64,000 nucleotides of DNA from Desulfobulbaceae bacterium (GTDB taxonomy: Bacteria > Desulfobacterota > Desulfobulbia > Desulfobulbales > SURF-16): assembly GCA_020444175.1 (NCBI GenBank), contig JAHLLM010000017.1:1-64000 (forward strand), given 5' to 3'. Shown piece after piece: positions 54,601 to 64,000 of the stretch. The first letter of the stretch is position 1, and every line of letters begins with the position of its first letter. Below the pieces are notes generated by a model. It searched no databases. It was not told the origin of the DNA and saw only the letters and a list, made by a program, of their open reading frames with translations. A program made the position numbers and the translations under genes.

Positions 54601-56059
54601 CTGCAATTCCGTCCACCGCGTTGGCAAGAATTTTCTCATTGAAGTTATTAACCGCCCTTAGTTTGTTTAATGACTGTCTCCTTTCGGTAATATCCTCGCC
54701 TGAAGACAGTATCCCCGAGATCTGCTGCTTTTCGTCAGTGAGAAAACTATTGTGAAATGCAATTAACCTCTCTTCTCCACTGCTTGTCCTTATCGGATTT
54801 TCGTAATACTCGACAGGTTCGATATCTCCTGCCATCAGTTTGTCGAAAACCTCCTTTACTTGATCGATCATTCTTTCCGGCAGGTAATGGTCAAACCAGT
54901 TTTTTCCAAGAACTTCACTTTCCGATGCCTGAAGTATTTCAAGCCCTTTTTTGTTTATGAGCCGAACCTCTCCAGCCGAATTAAGCACAATCAGCATTAC
55001 CCCAGCTATATCAAGGTATTGCTGCGCGAGCTCTTTCTCTTTCCGGAGTCTTTCCTCGGCCTCTTTCTGCCTGGAAATATCTCTGAAGATACCCAGTACT
55101 CCCGAGACATTTGCCTTGTCATCAAAGAGAGGCACTTTGACTGTATGAACCCAGAACTCCTGTCCTTCTGCAACGTACTTTTCTATAAACTCATCAGCGC
55201 TGCCGGATGCGATGATTTTTTTGTCGTCATTGACATATTTATCTGCAAAGTCTTTAGGGAAATAGTCATAATCCGTTGTGCCGGCAATTTTTTCCGGGAC
55301 CGTTCTCAGCTCCTTTGCATAATTACTATTGCAAGACACATATACCGATCTGGTATCCTTGTAAAAAATCTTCTGCGGAAGATTCTCAAGCAGTTTTTTG
55401 TACCTCAGTTCCGATTTTTTCAAGTCATCAAGTAAAATACGGTTGCTGAGGCTTTCAACTATTCGAAAACTTATCTCCCGGAAGAGCTGTTGTTCGTAGG
55501 TTGTCCAGACCCGGGCATGGGTGCACTGGTGCATTCCAAACATCCACGGTTTGCCGACTTTAGGATGTACCGCCATAATCATTTGTGAAAGAACGGAAAA
55601 TTTTCTGGCTACATCATCTAATTCATTGCCGGACTCAGGATCGAACACAACAGGAAAACCAGAGTCGAGAGCTTTTTGGATAGTTATCGCAGCTTCTGGA
55701 GTAACAGGCAGTTCTTGTTCGGAAGTAAAAGCGCCGGGATATTGGGAGGCGCTTTTTTCCGCAAGAACTTTAAATGTTTGGGCTCTAGGGTCGCAGGGAT
55801 AAAAGAGCCAGATACGGTCACATTTGAAAAGTGTAAAAACTGTTTCAAGTATATCTTCTAAAACAAGATCAACTTCCTTCGCAGAATACAGAGCATTTCC
55901 AACAAGCGAAAGGTCCTTCTGGAACTGATCAATATCTCCATGCCCAATTTGTTGCGCTTTTATACCTGAAACATTTTCGGAGCCACCAGCCCTTCGCAAA
56001 CGTACTTCAAGATCTTGAACTTTTTGCTCTAACTCTTTGTAAGTTGTTTTTTTGTTCAT
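51665..56059 (-). CDS. Multi-sensor hybrid histidine kinase (GAF/PAS/HisKA/HATPase/REC)
   Basis: A 1464-residue cytoplasmic-looking sensor with no membrane helix. Order: N-terminal coiled coil (KELEQKVQDLEVRLRR), GAF (about 60-215), four PAS domains (about 220-720), two more GAF-type domains (about 740-1065), HisKA with phospho-His in GGIAHDFNNILG, HATPase with DTGTGIGADV and GKGTGMGLAI, and a C-terminal receiver with phospho-Asp in VVITDQTMPG. The type is common in Desulfobacterota. The stimulus is unknown. No cognate regulator is adjacent. The ribosome site is weak. Confidence 0.95.
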   Translation of the reverse strand: MNKKTTYKELEQKVQDLEVRLRRAGGSENVSGIKAQQIGHGDIDQFQKDLSLVGNALYSAKEVDLVLEDILETVFTLFKCDRIWLFYPCDPRAQTFKVLAEKSASQYPGAFTSEQELPVTPEAAITIQKALDSGFPVVFDPESGNELDDVARKFSVLSQMIMAVHPKVGKPWMFGMHQCTHARVWTTYEQQLFREISFRIVESLSNRILLDDLKKSELRYKKLLENLPQKIFYKDTRSVYVSCNSNYAKELRTVPEKIAGTTDYDYFPKDFADKYVNDDKKIIASGSADEFIEKYVAEGQEFWVHTVKVPLFDDKANVSGVLGIFRDISRQKEAEERLRKEKELAQQYLDIAGVMLIVLNSAGEVRLINKKGLEILQASESEVLGKNWFDHYLPERMIDQVKEVFDKLMAGDIEPVEYYENPIRTSSGEERLIAFHNSFLTDEKQQISGILSSGEDITERRQSLNKLRAVNNFNEKILANAVDGIAVCSACDKFPFIRFELWNTAMQQLTGYSKDEINEHGWYQALYPDPEISQRAAERMQKMREGDHLRDEEWTITRQDGSLRNVSISTSDILLEGDAPGILAIMRDISLRKETERASLFLNSVLDQVPVGVALADENLNLYYCNPAGLGMRGGGKDALVEIPKDAFRNWQVFKLDGEPYEVDDLPLVRAFRTGKTIREEFIVRHLDGTDHFCDAHACPVYDGEKIVGGIVIFVDVTERKETEARQTILRSRLEALWKTSRLINADKKTISDHVLEEIVQMTESQYGFYGLLNESEDSMTLYSWSQGVMKDCEVHDKPLAFPIDKSGVWGNAVRTGKPFILNDYSESCENKKGLPEGHVALTRVLSVPIESSGKITAVAAVANKNEPYDEDDVQQMQSFLSNVQILINQKSYEEKLQELLNTSETVIKELDALLDATKAVLTTDDFQICARKIFDSCRQVTGATSGYVALLNDTGEENEVLFLEAGGRPCTVNPDLPMPIRGLREEAYQSGKTVYDNDFSNSKWMKFMPKGHVRLDNVLFAPLNIEGKTVGIMGIANKPGGFNENDVKLATAFGEFAAIALRNSRYLEELTVTYENKIQLEKQLKQATKMEAIGTLAGGIAHDFNNILGVVLGYAEMAKEDGPAGSQYTDDLDKIVTAGNRAKDLVKQILAFSRQTEVERIPLKLQSLVKEAMKMLRASIPTTIEIQENIDSGCGPVLADPTQVNQILMNLCTNANHAMEQSGGVLKIELRRTRLEKDHSQIKSSLKPGQYVELIVSDTGTGIGADVIDKIFDPYFTTKELGKGTGMGLAIIHGIIHEYGGAVTVESELGKGTAFHVYFPSVAEGGVERVKDVEETLAGRGKILFVDDDELLAEMGKDMLERLGYDVTMRCNSIDALSTFQNNPDAFDVVITDQTMPGITGVDLSRRILQIRPDMPIILCTGYSTLIDEHSAKSLGIREFALKPLTRGIIANLLKKVLGSDSS

Positions 56060-56749
56060 TATTGAGACCCAAAAAATATAATTTTAATGGAGTCAAAACA
56101 TTATCAATCTCTCACAATGGCATGACATCTTTAATCTGTTATTGACTTTACATCTGATGATTTCCCTTCCGGAGGCTAATCCTTAATCCCTACTGAATTT
56201 TATCCCTCCCGCCATGAAGCCTCAATCTCACTTAGAGCAAATTCATTTCCAACAATGACTACATTCAAAAAGGCTATCATAAAAAACGGATGATGTGAAA
56301 CTGAAAATCAGGCAAGAATTCAGGTGTTAGAGGCAAGTCTCAGATATAGATTTTCCTTGGCACTTTTGGCCTTGGAGAGTGTGCGGCAACTTGAAGTTAG
56401 TCCCAGAGAGGCTCTAACTCTGAACAAACAGTTTGCTGGACCAAAATTTATGGGCCGACATGTCAGTCATCATTACGACCAAACATCTTCCTGACTATCG
56501 CCCTTACCCATACATATTCATGTAACAGTATTCGGATGAAACCTGCTGAAACAACTCATCCTGGTTCCCAGATTCCCAAGACACTTTTTTTATATCGGCT
56601 CATTACAATCAGTTTATTTGTGAACATGGAATTATGCCTGACATCTTTTAGTATATCTTTTCATGAGACAGTGGCACAATTAAATGTTAACATGAAATAA
56701 TATTAGATAGATATATTATTTAAACAACAAGACTTAAAGGAGGAATGGA
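56060..56749. other. 690-bp gene-free spacer
   Basis: I see no ORF with a ribosome site, no strong inverted repeat and no RNA fold I recognise. It separates the divergent kinase and lipoprotein genes, so it must hold their promoters. Confidence 0.4.
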
Positions 56750-57406
56750 ATGAGTCATTTACCGCTCAAATCAATCATTAGCTTTACTCTTATCTTTTTA
56801 TTTTTTTCAGGATGTCTGGGTATGGCAGCAGAAAAAGAAGTTGAAATAACAGAAGGGCAAATACTTTTGCAGGATGACGCCTGGCAGAGACTTATGGAAG
56901 AACCGGCCAACAAGTTTCAACTCGCATTAGACAGCTTTTTAAACAACGATCTGCAAAATGCTGCATTAAATATTCGACAGGCTGCAACAATCGTTAATAT
57001 TGAAGTTACTCGGTCACAAAAAGATATACGCAAGGAACTCCAATCTCTCGCAGGGGAACTGGTCATACTTTCCAAAAAAATTAAAAGCGGCAAAGTATCC
57101 CAATCTAAAGAGCTTGAAATACTTTTTTATAAAACGGAAAAACTGTTTGCTCGACACAAGCTGCAGAATACAAATACATATTTCAAAAAAGGCATGCTAT
57201 CAAAAGTTGCCTACGCACTCGAAGCAGCAGCGCGGCACCTTATTTTTTCTCAACTTTGGGCAGAGAAGCCATTGTCGGTAGATAAGATGGCACAGTTGAA
57301 AGAACTACACAAGGCTATGCTCACCATGATTAATACAGAGACATTTGCAAAAAAGAAAATGGAAGCTTTCAAAAAGGATCTTGATAGTTTGATCGCTGCC
57401 ATATAA
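56750..57406 (+). CDS. Unrecognised helical exported protein
   Basis: A 218-residue protein. The N-terminus has a hydrophobic stretch ending FFSGCLG, a possible lipoprotein site, followed by MAAEKEVEITEG. The remainder is mostly charged helix (QNAALNIRQAATIVNIEVTR, AYALEAAARHLIFSQLWAE). AAAGGAGGA lies 6 nt before the ATG. It precedes the P-type ATPase gene by 181 bp on the same strand. I cannot assign a family with confidence. Confidence 0.7.
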   Translation: MSHLPLKSIISFTLIFLFFSGCLGMAAEKEVEITEGQILLQDDAWQRLMEEPANKFQLALDSFLNNDLQNAALNIRQAATIVNIEVTRSQKDIRKELQSLAGELVILSKKIKSGKVSQSKELEILFYKTEKLFARHKLQNTNTYFKKGMLSKVAYALEAAARHLIFSQLWAEKPLSVDKMAQLKELHKAMLTMINTETFAKKKMEAFKKDLDSLIAAI

Positions 57407-57491
57407 ACCAGGGAAACATCGAGAGAAAGAAATGAAAAATTCATGGAATCAAGCTAATGAAATTGGCTCATCTCTTTCTGAGCCCGAGCAC

Positions 57492-57521
57492 CTTCAAGCT
57501 TCCGAAGGAGGAAGCTTGAAG
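57492..57521. repeat. Perfect 12-bp-arm hairpin before the ATPase gene
   Basis: CTTCAAGCTTCC, loop GAAGGA, then the exact complement. It starts 86 bp after the lipoprotein-like gene and 67 bp before the ATPase gene, with no T-run. It may be a weak terminator or a leader hairpin. Confidence 0.55.
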
Positions 57522-57587
57522 AAGTATTGCAGCACAATATAGTTAACTGTTTGGTGGTCTAAATTATTTTTTTAACGGAATACAAAA

Positions 57588-60341
57588 ATGAAAAATTCTG
57601 ATCAGTCTCCAAGCAGCCAACGCCCATGGCATTCAGAGAAAATTGAAAATGTATTTTTTTCTCTTAAAAGTAACCGCGAGGGACTTTCGCAAGATGAGGC
57701 CGTTAAAAGATTAGAACAATACGGCCATAACCAACTAACACCCGCCAAGAAAAAAAATGCTTTCACACGGTTTCTTTTACAGTTCAACAATGTTCTCATC
57801 TATGTCCTGATCGCTGCCGGTGGTATTACCTTTCTTCTGAAGCATTATCTTGATGCAGGGGTCATTATTGGCGTTGTTGTCATAAACTCTGTCATTGGAT
57901 TCATCCAGGAAGGTAAAGCAGAAAAAGCTCTTGATGCCATTCGTACTTTTTTGTCGCAACAGGCCACTGTCATACGAAATGACAAAAAAGATATAATTCC
58001 TGCCGCCGAACTCGTACCCGGAGACATTGTTGAAATCCAATCAGGTGACAAAGTCCCGGCAGACCTTCGACTGTTCAAAACAAGGGAATTACGCATTGAT
58101 GAAGCCCCTTTGACTGGAGAGTCGATGCCTGTTGAGAAGAAAACGGAAACCTCTGATCCAAAAGCGACGATTGGAGATCGTTTATGCCTGGCATATTCTG
58201 GGACTCTTGTGACCTATGGTAAAGGGCATGGAGTCGTCGTTGCAACAGGAGATAATACAGAAATCGGCAGGATTAACCAAATGCTTGCCAAGGTTCCCAT
58301 GCTCACGACAAAGCTCCTCACCGAGATGGGTGAGTTCGGGGAAAAACTTACCCTTGTTATTGGAGTGATGGCAACGGCAACCATACTGTTTGGAATATTT
58401 GTTCGCAAATTTAGTTTTGCGGACATGTTTCTTGCCGGTGTAGGTCTAGCGGTTGCTGCAATACCTGAAGGGTTGCCAGCTATTGTAACCATTACCCTGG
58501 CTGTCGGGGTTCAGAGAATGGCAAAACGGAACGCAATTATCCGCAGGCTTCCTGCTGTTGAAACACTTGGCTCTGTTACCGTTATCTGCTCAGATAAAAC
58601 AGGCACCCTAACCCGTAACGAAATGACCGCTCAGACAATCGGAACATTCAAAGGAGTTATCGAAATATCCGGCACGGGATATGCCCCGGAGGGTACTTTT
58701 GGGTTCAATGGATCAGTGCTCACTCCTCAAAATGATAAACATCTCGACATAATTTCCGAAACAGCCTTACTCTGTAATGATTCCAACCTTGAAAAACAAA
58801 ATGACAGGTGGATTATTGAGGGTGACCCAACAGAAGGAGCCCTAACCGTCCTGGCAGTCAAAGCCGGGAAAAACAGAGAGGAAACTACACGTCGTTTTCC
58901 TCGTCTTGATGCCATACCCTTTGAATCTGAAAACCGTTATATGGCAACCTTGCACCATGACAAGGAAAAGAATAGAGGTTTTATATGCTTGAAAGGGGCT
59001 CCGGAAAAAATTCTTGAAATGTGTACTGGACAATTGGGGGAAAATGGTGATGAACCAATACAGGAAAGCTTGTGGAAAGACCTTATTGTAAAATTTGCAG
59101 AAAGAGGCCAAAGAGTCCTTGCCTTGGCCAGAAAAGATGTTGAGCCCGGCAAGCAGGAAATACACATAAAAGATATTCAAGAAAAGGTCATGTTAATTGG
59201 TCTTGTCGGGATAATGGATCCCCCTCGTGAGGAAGCTATAGAATCAATTCGACTCTGCCGGGAGGCCGGCATTCGCGTAAAAATGATCACAGGAGACCAT
59301 GCTATCACAGCTAAGGCTATTGGCATCCAGATGGGAATCGGTGACGGTGTGGCATATGTTACAGGTGAGGAACTTGAGACGATGGACGATGACCATCTTC
59401 GCCTTGCAGCACAAAGAGTAGATGTTTTTGCCCGTGTCAGCCCGGAACATAAGCTCAAACTGGTTCAAGCCCTCCAAGCCAATGGGGAAATCGTTGCTAT
59501 GACAGGAGATGGTGTCAATGATGCTCCAGCGTTAAAACGGGCGGATGTTGGTGTAGCAATGGGATTGAAAGGTACTGAAGTTGCCAAAGAGGCTGCAGAG
59601 ATGGTTTTAACGGATGACAAATTTTCTTCCATAGCTGATGCTGTAGAAGAAGGAAGAACCGTATACAATAACATCAAGAAAGCGATTGCCTTCATTCTGC
59701 CAACCAATGGCGGCGAGGCAGGTATTATTATCGCAGCAATAATGGCTGGACGCATGCTTCCTATCACCCCGGCCCAGATACTCTGGGTCAACATGATAAC
59801 AGCCATTACATTGGCACTGGCTCTGGCTTTTGAACCCCCAGAACAAGGCATTATGAAAAAACCACCTCGTCCTCCAAAGGATTCTATCCTTTCAAACCTA
59901 CTTGTTTGGAGAATTTTATTTGTTTCGACGATTATCGTGGTGGGAACATTCGGTCTGTTTCTGTGGGAGAGACTCCACGGCGCGTCAATTGATACTGCGA
60001 GGACGGTAGCTGTAAACACCCTGGTAATGTTTGAAGTTTTTTATCTCTTTAACACACAGTCATTAAAATCTCCCATAAGAAACATAAGGGATATGACAGG
60101 TAACAAATATGTTTTTTGGGCCATATCAGCCGTTATCGTGGCTCAAATTATTTTTACCTATATGCCACCCATGCAGAATCTGTTTGGAAACACGGGTATC
60201 CCTGTCACCTCATGGTGCAGAATACTATTGATTTCCATGAGCGTTTTCATACTGGTAGAGATTGAAAAAAGAATTATACAAAGGTGGGATCACAAAAAAG
60301 AAAAACTTCCTGAGCGCCCTACTGTTCAGTTACTCGGGTAG
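57588..60341 (+). CDS. P2-type cation-transporting ATPase (Ca2+-like)
   Basis: A 917-residue membrane pump. N-terminal cation-ATPase domain ([18 protein letters not shown]), actuator motif LTGES, helix-4 PEGLPA, phosphorylation site SDKTGTLT with Asp336, and [16 protein letters not shown] before the last helices. AIPEGLPA and a six-helix C-terminal block place it with Ca2+/Mg2+/Na+-type P2 pumps; the exact ion cannot be fixed from sequence. No strong ribosome site is visible. It heads a stretch of ion and mechanosensitive channel genes. Confidence 0.94.
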   Translation: MKNSDQSPSSQRPWHSEKIENVFFSLKSNREGLSQDEAVKRLEQYGHNQLTPAKKKNAFTRFLLQFNNVLIYVLIAAGGITFLLKHYLDAGVIIGVVVINSVIGFIQEGKAEKALDAIRTFLSQQATVIRNDKKDIIPAAELVPGDIVEIQSGDKVPADLRLFKTRELRIDEAPLTGESMPVEKKTETSDPKATIGDRLCLAYSGTLVTYGKGHGVVVATGDNTEIGRINQMLAKVPMLTTKLLTEMGEFGEKLTLVIGVMATATILFGIFVRKFSFADMFLAGVGLAVAAIPEGLPAIVTITLAVGVQRMAKRNAIIRRLPAVETLGSVTVICSDKTGTLTRNEMTAQTIGTFKGVIEISGTGYAPEGTFGFNGSVLTPQNDKHLDIISETALLCNDSNLEKQNDRWIIEGDPTEGALTVLAVKAGKNREETTRRFPRLDAIPFESENRYMATLHHDKEKNRGFICLKGAPEKILEMCTGQLGENGDEPIQESLWKDLIVKFAERGQRVLALARKDVEPGKQEIHIKDIQEKVMLIGLVGIMDPPREEAIESIRLCREAGIRVKMITGDHAITAKAIGIQMGIGDGVAYVTGEELETMDDDHLRLAAQRVDVFARVSPEHKLKLVQALQANGEIVAMTGDGVNDAPALKRADVGVAMGLKGTEVAKEAAEMVLTDDKFSSIADAVEEGRTVYNNIKKAIAFILPTNGGEAGIIIAAIMAGRMLPITPAQILWVNMITAITLALALAFEPPEQGIMKKPPRPPKDSILSNLLVWRILFVSTIIVVGTFGLFLWERLHGASIDTARTVAVNTLVMFEVFYLFNTQSLKSPIRNIRDMTGNKYVFWAISAVIVAQIIFTYMPPMQNLFGNTGIPVTSWCRILLISMSVFILVEIEKRIIQRWDHKKEKLPERPTVQLLG

Positions 60342-60647
60342 AAAAATGCTTCTAAAATGTGTGCAGCGAAGTGCTTGTAAGGCTAGGTGTTTTCTTCAGA
60401 GACACTTTGTGCAGGGAAAAAGGTAGTTTCAGAAGCCTACCTTTGAACTGTCTCTACTTTCCACCCCAGAAGACACTTGCGCAGTGGAGCATTGTACCCG
60501 GCGTTATAATTCAATAGTTCACAACGTCATTTAAGTTTTTTATTTATGCCCACATCGTATGAATTTTGTAAATATTTTTTTACATAAAGCATGATGTTAA
60601 CTTGAAGTGCCCGTAACTTTTACTAACCATTTTTGCCATATTTTTTT
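60342..60647. other. Gene-free spacer
   Basis: Holds a small hairpin, AAGGTAG and CTACCTT around 60418-60444. No gene is seen. Confidence 0.35.
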
Positions 60648-61436
60648 ATGATGACACATTGTTGGTGGGATATTACTCAAATTGGAGATAATGGTGTTAC
60701 TGAAAAGTACATCGGCCCGATATGGGTTGCAGTAAAAAAAAACAAGTCAGAATGGCAGTTGCATGTCAAACGACAAGACCCCTTTGATTCCCTTGAATTA
60801 TCTTTTCAAGAATCTGTTGAAATAACTGAAGATACCCTACTGGAACGTTTTTTTTATGATAATAAGTCAAGCCAAGTTCAATTTTTCCCTTACTTAGCAG
60901 ACCGTCCAGTTGTTAGTCGGCCAGTAAGGCCTTTTTCTATTCCCTCAAAGCAAAAAGCTACTATTTATGTGTCAACTCCTCTTTGGCTTGGTGTTCGAAT
61001 TGGAGCATCGGGCACTTTAACTTTAATTAAAGAGATTCCTGTGTTACGCCCGTCTGACACATGGTTTGGACCGAATACAATTAGTGGAGAACTGTGTTAT
61101 TCCAGCAAAACAAGTGCCCGACTTAGCCTGGAAGAGCTCCCTAAAAGATCTCATCGGGCAATTACTCCAATTATTATATTAAATGAAAGTAATGAGCATT
61201 TGTTAGTCGACCGAGTAAATCTCCCTGTTCCATACCTTTGTTTATATGAAACTGAAGAGAGAATGCTCTGGACACAAGCCGTTAAATTGACACGAAAACA
61301 CGATTCAGAGATTGTCTCGCTAGAAATCATCGATGGTCCTCCTGTTGAAATACCAACCGCCAGACTTTTTTCCGAGCCAAGGCTTCACACAGAAGAGAAA
61401 ACAATAATTAGCAAAATAAGTTCCTTTTTCGCGTGA
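60648..61436 (+). CDS. DUF432-family protein
   Basis: A 262-residue soluble protein from the ATG at 60648; a TTG five codons earlier is possible. It has the DUF432 pattern: VVSRPVRPFSIPSKQKATIY, STPLWLGVRI, PVLRPSDTWFG, GELCYSSKTSARL and a later PVPYLCLYE and MLWTQAV. No reaction is known for the family. It ends 48 bp before an MscS-type channel gene; DUF432 genes often neighbour such channels, suggesting a channel-accessory or osmotic-stress role (inference). Confidence 0.82.
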   Translation: MMTHCWWDITQIGDNGVTEKYIGPIWVAVKKNKSEWQLHVKRQDPFDSLELSFQESVEITEDTLLERFFYDNKSSQVQFFPYLADRPVVSRPVRPFSIPSKQKATIYVSTPLWLGVRIGASGTLTLIKEIPVLRPSDTWFGPNTISGELCYSSKTSARLSLEELPKRSHRAITPIIILNESNEHLLVDRVNLPVPYLCLYETEERMLWTQAVKLTRKHDSEIVSLEIIDGPPVEIPTARLFSEPRLHTEEKTIISKISSFFA

Positions 61437-61484
61437 GCTTTTCGTCACACAACCCGCTAATAGAACAACTCTAAGGTGGATGAA

Positions 61485-62363
61485 ATGGATGCTGTTTCAG
61501 ATGCTCTTATTCAACTCGCGACAGTTGAAAAAATAATAACTATAATACGGGCTATCTTAATATTGACCGTTGGTTATGTGCTTTCCAGATTCGCCACACA
61601 CTCCCTCACAAAACTGCTATCCAAGCATTTTGATCAGCATGAAGTTCTACTTTTTCGGAGAGGTATTTTTTATACTTTCATAATACTTTTTGTTATTGCA
61701 GCTCTCAATGAACTCGGCTTCAATCTGGGAGTGATCCTTGGTGCCGCAGGTGTTTTTTCTGTGGCCATTGGTTTTGCATCACAAACTTCAGCCTCTAATT
61801 TGATCAGCGGTCTTTTTCTGCTTGGAGAAAGATCTTTTGCAGTGGGTGATATAATAAAGGTAGGAGATACTACAGGAGAAGTTTTGTCCATTGACCTTTT
61901 ATCCGTTAAAATAAGAACATTTGATAATCTATATGTGCGTATTCCCAATGAAACACTTATAAAAACTCAAACCACTACTCTTACAAAATTTCCAATCCGC
62001 CGCATAGACCTGCAAATAGGCATTGCCTATAAAGAAAGTATCGGCAAAGTCAGAGAAGTACTTTTTTCTGTAGCAGACAAGAATGTTTTATGCCTAGACG
62101 AGCCCAAACCTCTCTTTATTTTTTTAGGGTATGGAGATTCATCGCTTAACATTCAATTATCAGTCTGGGCTAAACGAGAAAATTTTCTAGAATTACGAAA
62201 CTCTATTTATGAAGAAATAAAAATTGCCTTCGATAATGACGATATCGAAATTCCCTTTCCTCACAGAACTATTTATACGGGCAGTATCACCGAACCTTTT
62301 CCTGTGTACCTGGCCAACAGCACTGCGGTTTCTGGAAAAACGGATATTAATAACAATATTTGA
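61485..62363 (+). CDS. MscS-family small-conductance mechanosensitive channel
   Basis: A 292-residue inner-membrane channel. Start ATG at 61485 with AAGGTGG upstream; a GTG at 61476 is in frame. Three hydrophobic segments are followed by the pore helix (LGVILGAAGVFSVAIGFASQTSASNLISGLFLLGE), then the beta domain FAVGDIIKVGDTTGEV and the conserved RIPNETLIKTQ. It releases solutes under hypo-osmotic stress. It is cotranscribed with the DUF432 gene by position. Confidence 0.93.
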   Translation: MDAVSDALIQLATVEKIITIIRAILILTVGYVLSRFATHSLTKLLSKHFDQHEVLLFRRGIFYTFIILFVIAALNELGFNLGVILGAAGVFSVAIGFASQTSASNLISGLFLLGERSFAVGDIIKVGDTTGEVLSIDLLSVKIRTFDNLYVRIPNETLIKTQTTTLTKFPIRRIDLQIGIAYKESIGKVREVLFSVADKNVLCLDEPKPLFIFLGYGDSSLNIQLSVWAKRENFLELRNSIYEEIKIAFDNDDIEIPFPHRTIYTGSITEPFPVYLANSTAVSGKTDINNNI

Positions 62364-62676
62364 ATTTAACGTGCTTATTCCGAGATAATTACACACACCC
62401 GAGGATGCTTCAATTTCAAGGCGAGCCTGCTTATGCTGAAGGCGACAAGATTCATTCCCGAGAAAAACGCCGACTGAGAAATACATAAAACAATACAGAT
62501 CCAGTTTAACAATTCCATGATAGTGTTGTATTGTTAGGATAAATATTTTTTATTATTACCTTAAGGTCATATACAGCTTTACAATTTAGTGATTTTACTT
62601 CTTTAAAAAAGATACAGGCGGGATTCATTATATGAAAGAAAAGATACTATGAAATATAAAATATTACGGTGAATCA
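62364..62676. other. Gene-free spacer between the two channel genes
   Basis: AT-rich. No hairpin, promoter or ORF that I can support. Confidence 0.35.
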
Positions 62677-63516
62677 ATGACTATCAACCATGTAGTAAAT
62701 TCAGTCAATGAGATTATTGCAAACATAGTCAGTTCCGCAGCCGCCTTTTTTCCCCGACTGTTTTGGGCACTTGTTCTCGCTGGAGTTGGCTGGCTTGCAG
62801 CATGGATCTTAAAGCAAGTTACACTCAAAATGGTGACCGGGCTTGATCAGTTATTTCTAAAAAAAGTTGAACAGAAAGGCCTGCCTTCCGTTCAGATAAA
62901 ACACCGTTACGGGCCTTTCCTTGGGGAAGCTGTTTTTTGGACCTCTTTTCTGTTCTTCTTTCTTCTGGCAATCCAGATCCTTCAATTAGAGCTGCTGTCT
63001 GCATTTCTTCAAAACGCATTAAATTACCTGCCCCACCTGGCAATCGCCATCGTTTTAGTTGTTACATCGTTTTTTATAGGGTCGATTTCTCGCCATCTTG
63101 TCTCTAAAGCATTACAGGCAATGAAAGTTGAACAGGCCGATCTTCTCGGCAACCTTGTTAAGGTCGCCGTTGTCTTCATGGGGCTGCTTTTGGGAGTTGA
63201 TCAGATAGGTGTCGACGTCGGTATTATAAATACTTTTGTAAGTATTTCTCTTGCTGCAGGTCTGGGGGCCATAGCTCTTGCTTTCGGCATCGGCTCAAAG
63301 ACTTATGTGGAAAACACCATTTCATCAGTTCAAATCAGGAGAATATATCAGAGTGGCGACACGGTGATGATTGATAGTGTTGAGGGGGAGATTGTCGAAA
63401 TCACTTCTACGTTGGTCTTCCTGCAATCACCTGAAGGGCAAATTTCCTTGCCTGCCAAACTTTTTTTGGAGAAAACTTCACTTCTAAAAAATCCCTTGGA
63501 AAAAAATGAAGCCTGA
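62677..63516 (+). CDS. Mechanosensitive-channel-like membrane protein (conserved TM helix family)
   Basis: A 279-residue protein with four to five hydrophobic segments. The first pair, FFPRLFWALVLAGVGWLAAW and LPHLAIAIVLVVTSFFIG, matches the conserved TM-helix repeat found in MscS-like proteins. The C-terminus (RIYQSGDTVMIDSVEGEIVE) is a beta domain like that of MscS. It is not a close copy of the upstream MscS gene. It overlaps the next gene by 11 bp. Confidence 0.87.
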   Translation: MTINHVVNSVNEIIANIVSSAAAFFPRLFWALVLAGVGWLAAWILKQVTLKMVTGLDQLFLKKVEQKGLPSVQIKHRYGPFLGEAVFWTSFLFFFLLAIQILQLELLSAFLQNALNYLPHLAIAIVLVVTSFFIGSISRHLVSKALQAMKVEQADLLGNLVKVAVVFMGLLLGVDQIGVDVGIINTFVSISLAAGLGAIALAFGIGSKTYVENTISSVQIRRIYQSGDTVMIDSVEGEIVEITSTLVFLQSPEGQISLPAKLFLEKTSLLKNPLEKNEA

Positions 63517-64000
63517 CAATGCATTAACCGTTGGATATCTTGTTAAACACCCTGATTATGCAGCCAGGGTGATTGAAGGTCTTCCTTATCCGATGACTGC
63601 CGATTTATTCAACCGATTATCAACGGATAAGTATCTTGCGGCTTTTCAGGAATTGATACCGGCACATGCAGCATGCCTTCTCGATGCCCTGTCCGAAGAG
63701 ACCAGAAACGAACTCACCAAAAGAGTATCAAATGAAAAACTTGCTACACTTCTCAGGTACTACGATCTACCTAGAAGAAAGGAAATTCTGGCCCCACTTC
63801 CCCCAGAAAGGAGAAGAAATATTCTTAGCCAGATGCAGTTTCCGGCGAATTCCGTCGGCTCATTAATGGTTTCGCCATCACTGTCCCTTCCTATAGATAT
63901 TTCTGTGGATGCGGCACTGAAACGTATCAGAAAAAGCCGAGATTATACTTTTTCAGACATAACCGTCCTTGACAGGGAACTGCATTATGTAGGAATGGTA
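63506..64000 (+). CDS. MgtE-like protein, N-terminal part (runs off the window)
   Basis: ATG at 63506 begins 11 bp before the previous stop. The visible 165 residues have the helical repeat of the MgtE intracellular N-domain (LIPAHAACLLDALSEETRNE, ILAPLPPERRRNILSQMQF), then NSVGSLMVSP, the start of a CBS-domain region. MgtE proteins are Mg2+ channels gated by their N-domain. Membrane helices would lie beyond the window, so a soluble MgtE-N/CBS protein is not excluded. Confidence 0.8.
   Translation, partial: MKPDNALTVGYLVKHPDYAARVIEGLPYPMTADLFNRLSTDKYLAAFQELIPAHAACLLDALSEETRNELTKRVSNEKLATLLRYYDLPRRKEILAPLPPERRRNILSQMQFPANSVGSLMVSPSLSLPIDISVDAALKRIRKSRDYTFSDITVLDRELHYVGMV

Overview
The window looks like chromosome from a strictly anaerobic Desulfobacterota (deltaproteobacterial) organism, probably of the Desulfobulbales/Desulfuromonadales type. 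This is inferred from gene content: an anaerobic Ni-Fe carbon monoxide dehydrogenase, an orange-protein (ORP/MTH1175-type) operon with a sigma-54 activator, a Tat-exported superoxide reductase, a 12-haem cytochrome, a Geobacter-like c-di-GMP-I riboswitch, an SbtA-like selenopeptide, and PAS/GAF hybrid kinases. No rRNA, tRNA, CRISPR array or prophage was found.

Layout. 0.1-4.5 kb (minus): sigma-54 activator, then a -24/-12 promoter with three upstream 9-bp repeats, then two NifX/ORP-like proteins, a DUF5320 protein, a pseudo-receiver and a MinD-like ATPase with two 4Fe-4S motifs. 4.7-7.9 kb (plus): receiver-TPR protein and CODH catalytic subunit. 8-9.8 kb (minus): rhodanese/metallo-beta-lactamase protein behind a perfect 30-bp tandem repeat, and superoxide reductase. 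10.4-13 kb (plus): periplasmic redox operon (di-haem peroxidase, Tat metallophosphoesterase, monohaem cytochrome). 13.2-17.2 kb: CGGC protein and methionine genes metY, metX, metW. 17.3-20.8 kb (minus): a 74-residue peptide gene with two in-frame UGA codons (predicted selenocysteine) and an S8 protease with two P-domains. 21.3-23.1 kb: lipoprotein and a REP-associated transposase element with an internal tandem duplication. 23.3-29.3 kb: large secreted HExxH protein and a chemoreceptor. 29.7-32.5 kb: arsenic operon arsR-acr3-arsM-arsC from a leaderless promoter. 33.7-35.8 kb: CheD and a multidrug-type MFS exporter. 36-38.1 kb: dodecahaem cytochrome. 38.9-48.9 kb: divergent giant surface proteins, a gingipain-like (C25) protein behind a c-di-GMP riboswitch and a beta-helix/MopE/Big_5 protein. 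49-56 kb: PilZ protein, MazG-like pyrophosphohydrolase, SelD-associated flavoprotein and a 1464-residue hybrid kinase. 56.7-64 kb (plus): ion and osmotic homeostasis (P-type ATPase, DUF432, two MscS-type channels, start of an MgtE-like protein).

How the parts may work together. C-di-GMP appears to link the riboswitch-controlled gingipain-like protein and the PilZ protein. Three giant secreted proteins share a short calcium-binding, dockerin-like module, suggesting one surface assembly or export scheme. The CODH/ORP/superoxide reductase region is redox and metal metabolism typical of anaerobes. Several small inverted-repeat elements (at 1.5, 13.7, 15.3 and 49.6 kb) and a RAYT-type element sit in the intergenic spaces.

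The most interesting single object is the hidden selenopeptide gene at 17282-17506, whose two internal UGA codons make conventional gene calling truncate it. All calls are from reading the sequence; no database search was run.
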